Counted from the stretch's first letter, positions 15,884-24,546 are shown. The stretch is 64,000 bases of DNA from Nonomuraea montanisoli (GCF_013363975.1 NZ_JABWGN010000025.1:1-64000); one strand, 5' to 3'. The notes: generated from the letters alone by a model not told the origin. Translations and numbers: made by a program.

Positions 15884-15908
15884 TGTGGATGGGGAGGCGT
15901 TGTCCACA
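15884..15908. other. Pair of DnaA-box-like sites
   Basis: TGTGGATGG (15884-15892) on one strand and TTGTCCACA (15900-15908) on the other. TTGTCCACA is the form preferred by actinomycete DnaA. Two sites face each other 7 bases apart upstream of the LytM-like gene; no other replication features are near. Confidence 0.35.
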
Positions 15909-15990
15909 GGGGGAGCGGAGGTCGAGACCAGGGAGTGGTCCTCGAGGCGAGGGAGTGGAGGACGAGGCCAGGCGCGGTGATCGAGACGAG

Positions 15991-16145
15991 GTCGCGGTGG
16001 TGGGAGCCGGGGAGTGCGAGGCTAGGGCGCGGTGGTGGGGGCCGGGGAGTGAGGGTCGAGGTCAAGGCGCGGTGGTGGGGGCCGGGGAGTGAGGGTCGAG
16101 GTCAAGGCGCGGTGGTGGGGGCCGGGAAGTGGGGGCCAGGGCCAG
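15991..16145. repeat. 40-bp tandem repeat array
   Basis: Units start at 16026, 16066 and 16106, preceded by a shortened unit at 15991. The unit is ggcgcggtggtgggggccgg followed by ggagtgagggtcgaggtcaa. The units at 16026 and 16066 are nearly identical; the third diverges at its end. It is noncoding. Confidence 0.88.
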
Positions 16146-16229
16146 GGAGTGGGGATCGCGACCAAGCCCATGGTCGCGGTTCAGGCCGTGCGCCGACGGC
16201 ACGGCCACGGTCGAGCACGTGGGTCTCGT

Positions 16230-17513
16230 TCAGGGAACTCGTTCGGGTGAGGGCGTGTCATGGCGCGCGACGCGGCCCGGGCGCAAGGGGGAGACCCAGA
16301 TCCACAGGCTGCTGAGTGCTATGCCCGCAGCCGAGACGAGGATCACCGCGCGGAGGCCCAGCCACTCCGCCAGGAGGCCGCCCGCCAGGCCGCCGAGCGC
16401 CATGACTCCCTGCACCGCGAAGGTCATCGTGGCGTTGACGCGGCCACGCAGCTCCGGTGTGGCCTCCCGGAGCGTGATGGCGCCCATGCAGGTGGAGAAC
16501 GCGACCACGATGGCGCCGGTGAGCGTCCCCGTCACGGCGAGCACCCCGACCTTCCACCAGAGCGGGCCGCCCAGCAGGCCGACGACCAGGATCTCCAGCG
16601 GGAAGAACAGCACGGACACCAGCAGCACGCGGTTCTCGCCGAAGCGGCCGGCGACGCGGGTGGTGATCCAGGTGCCGAGCAGGCCGCCGAGGCCGCTGCA
16701 GGCGATCAGGGCCCCGATGAGCCCCTTGGGGATGCCCAGGGTGTTGACCATGTACAGCATGTGCACCGCGACGTACGTCATCGCGAAGAAGTTGATCGTG
16801 ACGCCGGCGCCGAGGAGCGCGCGCAGCACCGGGTTGGTCCCGCTGACGCGGAGTCCTTCGACCACGTCGCGCCACATGCCCTGTGACCGGGCCGGTTCGT
16901 GGCGGTCCGGGGTGCGGATGGAGCGCAGCAGCAGCGCCGACGCCAGGAACGACAGGGCCTCGGCCAGTACGGCGAGCGGGGCCGTGAGGACCTGCACGAG
17001 CAGGCCCGCCAGGCCCGGGCCCGCGACCGTGGCGACGGAGTAGGACGCCTGCAGCCCGGCCATCGCCTCGGTGCGCTGGGCGGGGGAGACGACGACGGCC
17101 AGGTGGGGGAAGTTCGCGGCCTTGAACATCACCGCCGCCGTTCCCACGACGAGCGCGACGGCGATCAGCCATGGCGTGTTCAGGATTCCCAGCAGCCAGG
17201 CCAGCGGGATGGTCGCCGCAGCCAGACCGGACACCACCTCGCAGGCGATCATGGCGGGCCGGTGCCGGGTGAGCCGGTCGGCGATCGCGCCGGCCTGGAG
17301 GCCGAACACCAGGGCGGGCACCGAGGCGGCGGCCGTGAGGAGCCCCATCTCGGCTGGGGAGGCCGTGAGGAGCGTGACCGCGGTGAGGGGGATGGCCAGC
17401 TTCGACACTTCCGAGCCGGTGATCGACACGGTGCGGGCGCCCCACAGTAAGCGGTAGTCGCGCTGCCTGCGGAGCGGTATCACGGCAGCGGAGGTGTGAA
17501 GGGAACGCTTCAT
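16230..17513 (-). CDS. Major facilitator superfamily transporter
   Basis: The 427-residue protein has about twelve hydrophobic segments and an MFS-3 (enterobactin exporter-like) layout, beginning RQRDYRLLWGARTVSITGSE. Segments such as AGAIADRLTRHRPAMI between helices 2 and 3 carry the MFS motif (DRxxR). It probably exports a drug or small metabolite. ATG 17513 has no ribosome-binding site; a promoter (minus 35 TTGCCT at 17550-17545, 17-base spacer, minus 10 TACTTT at 17527-17522) would start the transcript at or next to the ATG, so the mRNA may be leaderless. The divergent ArsR-type gene and three palindromes in the shared region suggest repression by that regulator. Confidence 0.88.
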   Translation of the reverse strand: MKRSLHTSAAVIPLRRQRDYRLLWGARTVSITGSEVSKLAIPLTAVTLLTASPAEMGLLTAAASVPALVFGLQAGAIADRLTRHRPAMIACEVVSGLAAATIPLAWLLGILNTPWLIAVALVVGTAAVMFKAANFPHLAVVVSPAQRTEAMAGLQASYSVATVAGPGLAGLLVQVLTAPLAVLAEALSFLASALLLRSIRTPDRHEPARSQGMWRDVVEGLRVSGTNPVLRALLGAGVTINFFAMTYVAVHMLYMVNTLGIPKGLIGALIACSGLGGLLGTWITTRVAGRFGENRVLLVSVLFFPLEILVVGLLGGPLWWKVGVLAVTGTLTGAIVVAFSTCMGAITLREATPELRGRVNATMTFAVQGVMALGGLAGGLLAEWLGLRAVILVSAAGIALSSLWIWVSPLRPGRVARHDTPSPERVP

Positions 17514-17557
17514 AAAGTATGAAAGTAATGCTTCAGAGTTGTGAAGGCAATGCTTCA
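17497..17557. promoter_or_regulatory. Three-copy palindromic operator and leaderless promoter between MFS and ArsR genes
   Basis: Three 16-bp palindromes of form TGAAG-N6-CTTCA lie at 17497-17512, 17520-17535 (TGAAA in the left arm) and 17542-17557. Spacing is 23 and 22 bases, about two helix turns, so dimers would bind on one face. The outer two overlap the MFS start codon and its minus 35 box; the middle one covers the minus 10 box. Confidence 0.8.
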
Positions 17558-17583
17558 CGTCGGGATCCGGGTACCTTGGGCGC

Positions 17584-18198
17584 ATGACGCGGGAGAAGGA
17601 GAGCCTCAGCGACCCCAAGGCGATGCGGGCTCTGGCCCATCCCGCGCGGCTGGCGATCCTCAGCCGGCTCGGCGCCGGCGGCAGCGTCACGGCCACCGAC
17701 GTCGCCGAGGAGGCGGGCATCACGCCGAGCGCGGCGAGCTACCACCTGCGCATGCTGGCGAAGTACGGGTTCGTGGAGGACGCCCCGCCCCGCGGGGACG
17801 GCAGGGAGCGCCTGTGGAAGGCGGCGGACAAGAGCTTCGCCGTCGGCCGGCTTCCCGACGACCGGCCCGAGGTGCGGGAGGCCAAGGACCTGCTCATCCA
17901 GGCGTTCCGCAAGGAGGCGGACGAGGAGGCGCGGCGGGCGCTGGCCGGCCTCGACCAGGAGTCCGACGAATGGCGTGAGGCCACCCATTTCGGGCGGACC
18001 ATCCTCCGGGTCGACGCCGCGGAGCTGGCCCGGCTCGCCCAGGAGATCGACAGGCTCCTGCAGCCGTACATGGCCCGCCACCGCCCGCCCGACGCCGCCC
18101 CGCCCGGGGCCCGGGTCGCGGAGGCGCAGGTCAACCTCTTCGCCCACGCGCGCAGGCCGGTGCCGGGCCTGCCCACGGAGGACCACGACACGACCTGA
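17584..18198 (+). CDS. ArsR-family winged-helix transcriptional regulator
   Basis: A 204-residue DNA-binding regulator. The winged-helix domain covers residues 12-80: DPKAMRALAHPARLAILSRL, then the recognition region ITPSAASYHLRMLAKYGFVE. The C-terminal part is helical and charged with no metal-binding Cys cluster, so it resembles the ArsR/HTH_20 type that senses organic ligands rather than metals. It is transcribed divergently from an MFS transporter with three operator-like palindromes in the 70-base gap. Start ATG 17584 is close to the last operator, so it probably also represses itself. Confidence 0.88.
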   Translation: MTREKESLSDPKAMRALAHPARLAILSRLGAGGSVTATDVAEEAGITPSAASYHLRMLAKYGFVEDAPPRGDGRERLWKAADKSFAVGRLPDDRPEVREAKDLLIQAFRKEADEEARRALAGLDQESDEWREATHFGRTILRVDAAELARLAQEIDRLLQPYMARHRPPDAAPPGARVAEAQVNLFAHARRPVPGLPTEDHDTT

Positions 18199-18434
18199 CC
18201 CGAGGCGCCGCGGTTGACCGGGAGCGGTCAGGCCGGGGTGGCGTCCAAGGTAGACTTTCCGGTGGCCTGTCACCACAGGCCGACTTCGCATGCCCCGTCA
18301 CGGATCGCACCATCGGTCCGGGCTCAGGCCCGGCTGGCGCGGTCCGGGGCATCAGGGCGGTGGCCGTTCGGCCGCCGCGTCACAACCGAGAATCGCGCCT
18401 GCCTGCCGGGCGCCCTGACCTGGAGGACCAGCAG

Positions 18435-19406
18435 ATGGCCCCCGTCGTCACCATGCGACAGCTGCTCGAGAGCGGCGTTCACTTCGGTCACCAGACCCGC
18501 CGCTGGAACCCGAAGATGAAGCGCTTCATCTTCACCGAGCGCAACGGCATCTACATCATCGACCTGCAGAAGTCGCTGTCCTACATCGACCGCGCGTACG
18601 ACTTCGTCAAGGAGACCGTCGCCCACGGCGGCACGATCCTCTTCATCGGCACGAAGAAGCAGGCTCAGGAGGCCATCTCCGAGCAGGCCGCCCGCGTCGG
18701 CATGCCGTACGTCAACCAGCGCTGGCTGGGTGGCATGCTCACCAACTTCTCCACCGTGCACAAGAGGCTCCAGCGCCTGAAGGAGCTGGAGGAGCTCGAC
18801 TTCGACAACGTCGCGGGCTCGGGGCTCACCAAGAAGGAGCTCCTCATGCGCCGCCGTGAGAAGGACAAGCTGGAGCGCACGCTCGGCGGCATCCGCGACA
18901 TGGGCCGCGTGCCCAGCGCCGTGTGGGTCGTCGACACCAAGAAGGAGCACATCGCGATCAGCGAGGCCAAGAAGCTTGGCATCCCTGTCGTCGCGATCCT
19001 CGACACCAACTGCGACCCCGACGAGGTCGACTACCCGATCCCCGGCAACGACGACGCGATCCGCGCCGTCGGCCTGCTGACCCGGGTCGTCGCCGACGGT
19101 GTCGCCGCCGGTCTGATGGCCCGCTCCGGCGCCGCCCGCGGTGACGAGAAGCCCGCCGCCGCCGAGCCGCTGGCCGAGTGGGAGCGCGAGCTCATCGAGC
19201 AGGGCTCCGGCGAGGCCGCCGCTGAGGCCGCTCCCGCCGACGCTGCTCCGGCCGCTGAGGCTGAGGCCGCTCCGGCCGCCGAGGCTGAGGCTGCTCCGGC
19301 CGCCGAGACCGAGACCGAGGCCGCTCCGGCCGCCGCCGAGACCGAGGCCGCTCCGGCCGCCGCCGAGGCCGAGGCCGAGGCCGGCACCGAGCAGCCGCAG
19401 GCCTGA
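18435..19406 (+). CDS. rpsB: 30S ribosomal protein S2 with Ala/Glu-rich tail
   Basis: S2 joins the 30S subunit late in assembly and is needed for S1 or mRNA binding. ATG 18435 (MAPVVTMRQLLESGVHFGHQ) is the family start, after GACCAGCAG. Conserved parts include TRRWNPKMKRFIFTERNGIY and YVNQRWLGGMLTNF and LGIPVVAILDTNCDPD. The first 255 residues match the normal protein. The remaining 65 or so are an Ala/Glu/Pro tail made of repeats of APAAEAEA, encoded by repeated ctccggccgc, and probably disordered. Such tails are common in actinobacterial S2, though this one is long. A hairpin follows. Confidence 0.97.
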   Translation: MAPVVTMRQLLESGVHFGHQTRRWNPKMKRFIFTERNGIYIIDLQKSLSYIDRAYDFVKETVAHGGTILFIGTKKQAQEAISEQAARVGMPYVNQRWLGGMLTNFSTVHKRLQRLKELEELDFDNVAGSGLTKKELLMRRREKDKLERTLGGIRDMGRVPSAVWVVDTKKEHIAISEAKKLGIPVVAILDTNCDPDEVDYPIPGNDDAIRAVGLLTRVVADGVAAGLMARSGAARGDEKPAAAEPLAEWERELIEQGSGEAAAEAAPADAAPAAEAEAAPAAEAEAAPAAETETEAAPAAAETEAAPAAAEAEAEAGTEQPQA

Positions 19407-19424
19407 CCGACCGGTTCCGCCTGA

Positions 19425-19465
19425 CCCGCACCTCGCCCGTCTGTACGGGGCGGACGGGGTGCGGG
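19425..19465 (+). terminator. Hairpin after rpsB
   Basis: CCCGCAC (19425-19431) pairs with GTGCGGG (19459-19465), and inside it CCCGTC (19436-19441) pairs with GACGGG (19453-19458), with a small bulge. It lies 19 bases after the rpsB stop and could partially end transcription before tsf. Confidence 0.55.
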
Positions 19466-20068
19466 GCGGGGCGGCGCCGATCGGTGGTCCACCGGTGAGC
19501 GCCTGTCCGGAGCGGCATCGCGGGAGGATCCACGCCTCCTGCGGCACCAGGCCCGGGACGACCGAATCGCGGCGACCGAGACGAGGCGCCGAGATCGGGG
19601 CGAGCGGGACTGAGGCGCCGAGATCGGGGCGTCCAGGACCGGGACGTTCGGGATCGAGGCGTCCGGGATCGAGCGCCGCGGGTGACCGGGACGCCGTCAA
19701 CGGGCAGACCGTCACCGGCGGCGCTGTCACCGGGCAGGTCGCCGACCAGGACGCCGCCACCGGACTGGCCGTCGCCGAGGGCGCCTCGGGCGGTCACCCG
19801 CCGAGGAGGCCCCGGCCGGCACCGGTCGCGGGCGGCGCCCGGGGCACGGCCGGACCGGTCCCAGGCCCGCACGAGACCGCTCGGCACCAGATCGCTCCGC
19901 ACAAGGTCGCGGAACCGGGCCCGCCGCCCGGGTTAGCGGCCACCGGCTCGGGTTAGACACCGAGCAAGGCCAAGCTTCCGTACGGCACGCGCCGGCCGTA
20001 CCACCCCAGGGTGGGAGCCGGACCCGGCGCCCATCCGATCCACGACGAAATCCCACGAGGAAAAAGCA
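19466..20068. other. Long spacer between rpsB and tsf
   Basis: About 600 bases with no gene, unusually long for rpsB-tsf. Open frames lack family similarity. It contains a 29-bp tandem duplication (gaggcgccgagatcggggcg at 19583-19602 and 19612-19631) followed by degenerate copies to about 19680. A promoter for tsf is expected in the last 150 bases, but none stands out. The tsf ribosome-binding site is CACGAGG, just upstream of ATG 20069. Confidence 0.45.
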
Positions 20069-20902
20069 ATGGCTTCCGTGAACATGGCCGACGTCAAGCG
20101 GCTTCGCGAGATCACCGCTGCCGGCATGATGGACTGCAAGAAGGCGCTCGAGGAGTCCGAGGGCGACTTCGACCGCGCCATCGAGCTGCTGCGCCTGAAG
20201 GGCGCCAAGGACGTCGGCAAGCGCGAGACGCGCACCGCCTCCAACGGCCTCGTCGCCCTCAAGCAGGACGGCGACTCCGCCGCCGCGCTGCTCGAGCTCA
20301 ACTGCGAGACCGACTTCGTCGCCAAGGGCGAGCGCTTCCAGGAGCTGGCCGCCCAGGTCGTCGACCACGTGCTGGCCACCAAGCCGGCCGACGTCGCGAC
20401 GCTGCTGGAGTCCTCCTTCGACGGCAAGAGCGTCAAGGAGCACCTCGACATCGCCAACGCCGCGCTCGGCGAGAAGATCGAGATCCGCCGCTTCGCGGTG
20501 CTGGAGGGCGGCTACATCGGCGCCTACATGCACCGCACCGACCCGGCGCTGCCGCCGGCCGTCGGCGTGCTCGTGCAGCTCGACAAGCCGAACGCCGACG
20601 TCGCCAAGGACATCGCGCAGCACGCCGCCGCGATGGCCCCGCAGTACCTGAACGCCGCCGCCGTCCCGGCCGAGGTCGTCGAGAAGGAGCGCAAGCTCTT
20701 CGAGGAGATGACCCGCGAGGAGGGCAAGCCCGAGGCCGCCATCGGCAAGATCGTCGAGGGCCGCGTGAACGGCTGGTACAAGGACTTCACGCTGCTCCAG
20801 CAGGCGTTCGTCAAGGACAACAAGAAGAGCGTGGGCAAGTACGCCGACGAGAACGGCGTCGAGGTGCTCTCGTTCGTTCGCTTCAAGGTCGGTCAGGCTT
20901 AG
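20069..20902 (+). CDS. tsf: Translation elongation factor Ts
   Basis: EF-Ts exchanges GDP for GTP on EF-Tu. The 277-residue protein starts at ATG 20069 after a CACGAGG site. The N-terminal UBA-like domain contains VKRLREITAAGMMDCKKALE, and the core includes ALLELNCETDFVAKGERFQE, with the TDFVA motif that contacts EF-Tu. The C-terminal part ends in the dimerisation and QQAFVKDNKKSVGKY region. Length is normal for actinobacteria. pyrH follows 51 bases downstream. Confidence 0.98.
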   Translation: MASVNMADVKRLREITAAGMMDCKKALEESEGDFDRAIELLRLKGAKDVGKRETRTASNGLVALKQDGDSAAALLELNCETDFVAKGERFQELAAQVVDHVLATKPADVATLLESSFDGKSVKEHLDIANAALGEKIEIRRFAVLEGGYIGAYMHRTDPALPPAVGVLVQLDKPNADVAKDIAQHAAAMAPQYLNAAAVPAEVVEKERKLFEEMTREEGKPEAAIGKIVEGRVNGWYKDFTLLQQAFVKDNKKSVGKYADENGVEVLSFVRFKVGQA

Positions 20903-20953
20903 GCTTGAGCGAACCCTCAGCCCACCGAACCGCCTAAGAAGGAGGCCGCCGCC

Positions 20954-21736
20954 GTGCAGGACAATCAGGAGCCAGCCACGCCGGCGGCTTCCTCGCATCC
21001 CGACCCGATCCAGAGCCCGCTGCGCTGGAAGCGGGTGATGCTGAAGCTGTCCGGTGAGGCGTTCGCCGGCGGCGACCCGCTGGGGATCGACCCGCTCGTG
21101 GTCGACCACCTGGCCGACTCCATCGCCGAGGCCGTGCGCGAGGGCGTGCAGGTCGCGGTGGTGGTCGGCGGTGGCAACATGTTCCGCGGGGCCGCCCTGT
21201 CGGAGCAGGGCATCGACCGGGCCCGCGCCGACTACATGGGCATGCTGGGCACGGTCATCAACTGCCTGGCGCTGCAGGACTTCCTGGAGCGCCGCGGCGT
21301 CGAGACGCGTGTCCAGACGGCCATCACCATGCAGCAGGTGGCCGAGCCGTTCCTGCCCCGCCGGGCGATCAGGCACCTGGAGAAGGGCCGTGTGGTGATC
21401 TTCGGGGCCGGGCTGGGCTCGCCGTTCTTCTCCACCGACACCGCCGCGTCCCAGCGAGCCCTGGAGATCGGCGCCGAGGCGCTGCTCAAGGGCACCCAGG
21501 TCGACGGCGTCTACGACTCCGACCCGCGCAAGAACCCGGACGCGGTGCGGTTCGACCACCTCGACTACGGCGAGGTGCTGATCCGCGACCTGCAGGTCAT
21601 GGACGCGACCGCCATCAGCCTGTGCAAGGACAACGACCTGCCGATCGTGGTCTTCGATCTCATGGGTGAGGGCAACATCCTGCGAGCGGTCCGCGGTGAG
21701 AAAATCGGCACGCTGGTGAGTCCCGCAGGCAAGTGA
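20954..21736 (+). CDS. pyrH: Uridylate kinase
   Basis: UMP kinase phosphorylates UMP to UDP in pyrimidine synthesis and is usually allosterically controlled by GTP and UTP. The 260-residue protein starts at GTG 20954, preceded by AAGGAGG. Family segments are RVMLKLSGEAFAGGDPLGID, VAVVVGGGNMFRG, RADYMGMLGTVINCLALQD and the FSTDTAASQRALEIGAE region. The first 25 residues are a hydrophilic extension. It belongs to the amino-acid-kinase fold bacterial group. Order tsf-pyrH-frr is conserved. Confidence 0.97.
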   Translation: MQDNQEPATPAASSHPDPIQSPLRWKRVMLKLSGEAFAGGDPLGIDPLVVDHLADSIAEAVREGVQVAVVVGGGNMFRGAALSEQGIDRARADYMGMLGTVINCLALQDFLERRGVETRVQTAITMQQVAEPFLPRRAIRHLEKGRVVIFGAGLGSPFFSTDTAASQRALEIGAEALLKGTQVDGVYDSDPRKNPDAVRFDHLDYGEVLIRDLQVMDATAISLCKDNDLPIVVFDLMGEGNILRAVRGEKIGTLVSPAGK

Positions 21737-21778
21737 GCGAGCGAGCCCGATCCGCCAGCTAGAAGACAGGGAGCCGCT

Positions 21779-22336
21779 GTGATCGACGAAACCCTCCTCG
21801 AAGCCGAGGAGAAGATGGACAAGGCCGTGTCGGTCGCGAAGGAGGACTTCGCGGGCATCCGCACGGGACGTGTCACCCCCTCGATGTTCAACAAGATCAG
21901 TGCTGACTACTACGGTTCGCCCACCCCGATCCAGCAGCTGGCCTCGTTCCACGTGCCCGAGGCCCGCATGGTCATCATCCAGCCCTACGACAAGGGCTCG
22001 ATGGCCGCGATCGAGAAGGCGATCCGCGACTCCGACCTCGGCGTCAACCCCGGTAACGACGGCCAGGTGATCCGTGTGACGTTCCCCGAGCTGTCGGAGG
22101 AGCGCCGCAAGGAGTACATCAAGGTGGCCCGCAACAAGGGCGAGCACGCCAAGGTGTCGGTGCGCAACATCCGCCGCTCCGCCAAGGAGATCCTCGACAA
22201 GATGATCAAGGATGGCGAGGCGGGCGAGGACGAGGTCCGGCGCGCCGAGAAGGAGCTGGACGACTTGACGCAGAAGCACGTCGCGAAGATCGACGAGCTG
22301 CTCAAGCACAAGGAAGCCGAGCTGCTCGAGGTCTGA
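21779..22336 (+). CDS. frr: Ribosome recycling factor
   Basis: RRF splits post-termination ribosomes together with EF-G. The 185-residue protein starts at GTG 21779, after an ACAGGGAG site. It shows the typical helix bundle and hinge: DFAGIRTGRVTPSMFNKI, YGSPTPIQQLASFHVPEARM and RKEYIKVARNKGEHAKVSVR followed by NIRR. Length and position match the family. A hairpin separates it from cdsA. Confidence 0.98.
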   Translation: MIDETLLEAEEKMDKAVSVAKEDFAGIRTGRVTPSMFNKISADYYGSPTPIQQLASFHVPEARMVIIQPYDKGSMAAIEKAIRDSDLGVNPGNDGQVIRVTFPELSEERRKEYIKVARNKGEHAKVSVRNIRRSAKEILDKMIKDGEAGEDEVRRAEKELDDLTQKHVAKIDELLKHKEAELLEV

Positions 22337-22350
22337 GCGGCGACCGCCGC

Positions 22351-22378
22351 ACGGCCCTCGCCCGATGGCGGGGGCCGT
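22351..22378 (+). terminator. Hairpin between frr and cdsA
   Basis: ACGGCCCTCGCC (22351-22362) pairs with GGCGGGGGCCGT (22367-22378) with one T-G pair and a 4-nt loop. It ends 18 bases before the cdsA start, so it may also shape the cdsA ribosome-binding region. Confidence 0.55.
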
Positions 22379-22396
22379 GGCTTATGGAGAGTCTCT

Positions 22397-23275
22397 GTGG
22401 AAGAACGTACGGCTGGCAGCAGTCCGAGCGGCGGCAGCCGTACGGGACGCAACCTGCCCGCCGCGATCGCGGTGGGCGTGGGGCTGGGCGCGCTGGTCAT
22501 CGCCACCCTCTACACGATCAAGGAGCTCTTCCTGGTCGTGGTCGTGGCGGCGGTGGGCATCGGCGTGGTCGAGATGACGCGCGCGTTCGCCTCCCGCGGC
22601 ATCCGCGTGCCCGTCGTGCCGGTGCTGGTCTCGATGGCCGCGATGCAGGCCGGCGCGTACTGGGGCGGTCCGGCGTGGCTGCTCGGCGTGTTCGTCGTGT
22701 CGGTGTTCGTCGTGCTGATCTGGCGGATGTTCACGGGCGGGGACGGCGAGGGAGAGCAGGGCCAGGGCGCGGCCGGGCGCACCGCCGGGTACGTCCGCGA
22801 CGCGACGGGCTCGGTCTTCCTGCTGGTCTACCCGCCGCTGCTGGCCGGGTTCGTGGCGCTGCTGCTGGCGCCGGGCGACGGCCGCGACCGGGTGATCGTG
22901 TTCATCGCGGTGACCGTGGCCAGCGACATCGGCGGGTACGTCGCCGGAGTGCTGTTCGGCCGGCACCAGCTCACCGTGATCAGCCCGAAGAAGACCTGGG
23001 AGGGGCTCGCCGGGTCGGTCGTGGCCTGCACCCTGGTCGGGGGATGGCTGGTGACCTGGCTGCTCGACGGGCAGATCTGGCAGGGCGCGCTCATCGGCGC
23101 GCTGGGCGCCGTGCTGGCGACCGTGGGCGATCTCATCGAGTCGATGATCAAGCGGGATCTCGGCATCAAGGACCTCGGCACGATCCTGCCGGGCCACGGC
23201 GGGCTGATGGACCGGCTCGACTCGCTGGTGACCACGCTCGTGCCGGTGTGGCTGCTCATGGCGCTGTTCTTCTAG
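22397..23275 (+). CDS. cdsA: Phosphatidate cytidylyltransferase
   Basis: CdsA makes CDP-diacylglycerol from phosphatidic acid and CTP, the branch point for phospholipids such as phosphatidylinositol. The 292-residue protein starts at GTG 22397 and has about seven or eight hydrophobic segments. The catalytic signature lies at the C terminus, MIKRDLGIKDLGTILPGHGG followed by LMDRLDS, with SPKKTWEGLAGSVV and the VASDIGGYV segment before it. It is an integral membrane enzyme. Its place after frr and before rlmN is typical for actinobacteria. Confidence 0.95.
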   Translation: MEERTAGSSPSGGSRTGRNLPAAIAVGVGLGALVIATLYTIKELFLVVVVAAVGIGVVEMTRAFASRGIRVPVVPVLVSMAAMQAGAYWGGPAWLLGVFVVSVFVVLIWRMFTGGDGEGEQGQGAAGRTAGYVRDATGSVFLLVYPPLLAGFVALLLAPGDGRDRVIVFIAVTVASDIGGYVAGVLFGRHQLTVISPKKTWEGLAGSVVACTLVGGWLVTWLLDGQIWQGALIGALGAVLATVGDLIESMIKRDLGIKDLGTILPGHGGLMDRLDSLVTTLVPVWLLMALFF

Positions 23276-23333
23276 CCGGCGTCCTCCAGCGCCAGCAAGC
23301 GTCTTCCAGCGCCCGCGGGTTCGTCCGGCCGCG

Positions 23334-24356
23334 TCAGTGGCGGTGTTCTTCCAGTTCCTCGGTCGTGATGGGCGTGAGCCACAGCCAGCGCACCGCCTCA
23401 CCCCCGAAGGTGAAACCCGACATATCGGGCATGTCGGGTGGGTCGGCCAGCATGAGCACCCCCGCGTACCCCGGTCCCAGGGGGAACGTGGACGGCTCGT
23501 GATACCACTTGGCGGTGTGCCCGTGGCCGAGCCAGGTGACCGAGTGCCATGGATACTGCGCCAGCCAGACGAGCAGCAGCGCCGCCTCCCGCGGGTCGTC
23601 CCGGGTCGCCACGGCCAGCTCGATCCGCGCGTACGCGCCGGGCTTGTCGATCCACTGCTCGACCGTCGGCATGCGCTGGCAGCTCATGCCAACCGTGGAC
23701 AGCACGGTGAACTCCCGCTCCTCGTCCGGCGGCCGCTCGGTGATGCCGACCGTGGGCAGCCGCTCGCCGCTCGCGTCCCAGTAGCGGCCGGCGCGGCCGA
23801 GCACCCGGTCGAGATGGCTCATCGCGAACTGCTGGAACGACGTCCAGGACCCCTCCGCGTGCCGCCACAGCCAGTACGAGCGGGCGTTGGAGATCCGCGG
23901 CGCCAGCCCCTCCAGCGCCTCGGCCAGCGCCCAGGCGAACGGCGACTCGCCCACCGCGTCGCGGGCGTAGCCGGGCATGCCCCTGCTCATGTCGGCCCAG
24001 CCGGGGATGACGGCCAGCAGTTCGTCGTCCTCGTAGATCGCGACGCCGTCGCCCTCCTCGAACCACAGCACGGACAGCCGGCCGAGCGGCCCGCGCCCGG
24101 CGGGATGAGTGGTGCCGGGCCGCGGCATCAGCGGCGGCCGGCCGGAGTTGAGACGGGCCAGATCGACCACGGGCGGGGCGGGACGGTGGTTGGCCAGCCA
24201 CACCGCGCCGTGCACGGCGCCGTCGGGCGAGCACAGGTAGGCCACCGAGGCGTCCTCGTCGCGCTCGACCACGAGCGTGCGACTGCCGTACGGGTTGCCG
24301 GCGGTGAGGACGACCTCGGCCCGCCCCTCGCCAGACGCCGACCGGAAAATCGCCAT
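23334..24356 (-). CDS. Suppressor-of-fused (SUFU) domain protein
   Basis: The C-terminal 165 residues match the SUFU domain pattern: FTVLSTVGMSCQRMP, ARIELAVAT, LVWLAQYPWHSVTWLGHGHT and GGEAVRWLWLTPITTEELEE. Bacterial SUFU proteins have unknown functions and some act as immunity proteins to toxins. The N-terminal 170 residues are a separate domain that is not recognised; it contains WFEEGDGVAIYEDDELLAVI. No signal peptide is visible. It lies antisense to and convergent with cdsA, and no obvious toxin gene is beside it. The gene is 340 codons from ATG 24356. Confidence 0.75.
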   Translation of the reverse strand: MAIFRSASGEGRAEVVLTAGNPYGSRTLVVERDEDASVAYLCSPDGAVHGAVWLANHRPAPPVVDLARLNSGRPPLMPRPGTTHPAGRGPLGRLSVLWFEEGDGVAIYEDDELLAVIPGWADMSRGMPGYARDAVGESPFAWALAEALEGLAPRISNARSYWLWRHAEGSWTSFQQFAMSHLDRVLGRAGRYWDASGERLPTVGITERPPDEEREFTVLSTVGMSCQRMPTVEQWIDKPGAYARIELAVATRDDPREAALLLVWLAQYPWHSVTWLGHGHTAKWYHEPSTFPLGPGYAGVLMLADPPDMPDMSGFTFGGEAVRWLWLTPITTEELEEHRH

Positions 24357-24546
24357 ACGAGATGACTGTAGATCGGCGGAGGACCCGGGGGCGAGCGGTA
24401 TCGCGATGACGCCGTTCCCTGGAGCCCCTTGTGGCCTGAAGGCACTCGGGTGGCCGAAGTTCCGCGCGGGAAGGCGTCCGGAATGACGCCCGCGCGCCGA
24501 GCGTTCACTACCCTGGTCGGTAACCCCTCTAGCAGAAGGCAGTCCC

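Larger units (their letters stand above)
15541..16229. other. Region upstream of the LytM-like gene
   Basis: It is open in the same frame as the LytM gene up to 16065 on the minus strand. It contains the 36-bp and 40-bp arrays and two DnaA-box-like sites. ATG 15831 (minus) would start a protein that includes the 12-residue repeats. The far end (16146-16229) shows nothing recognisable. Confidence 0.4.

Noticed and set aside
12020..16229. The repeat belt as remains of insertion sequences
   Set aside because: No transposase fragments or terminal inverted repeats were visible; repeats are of different unit lengths and local.
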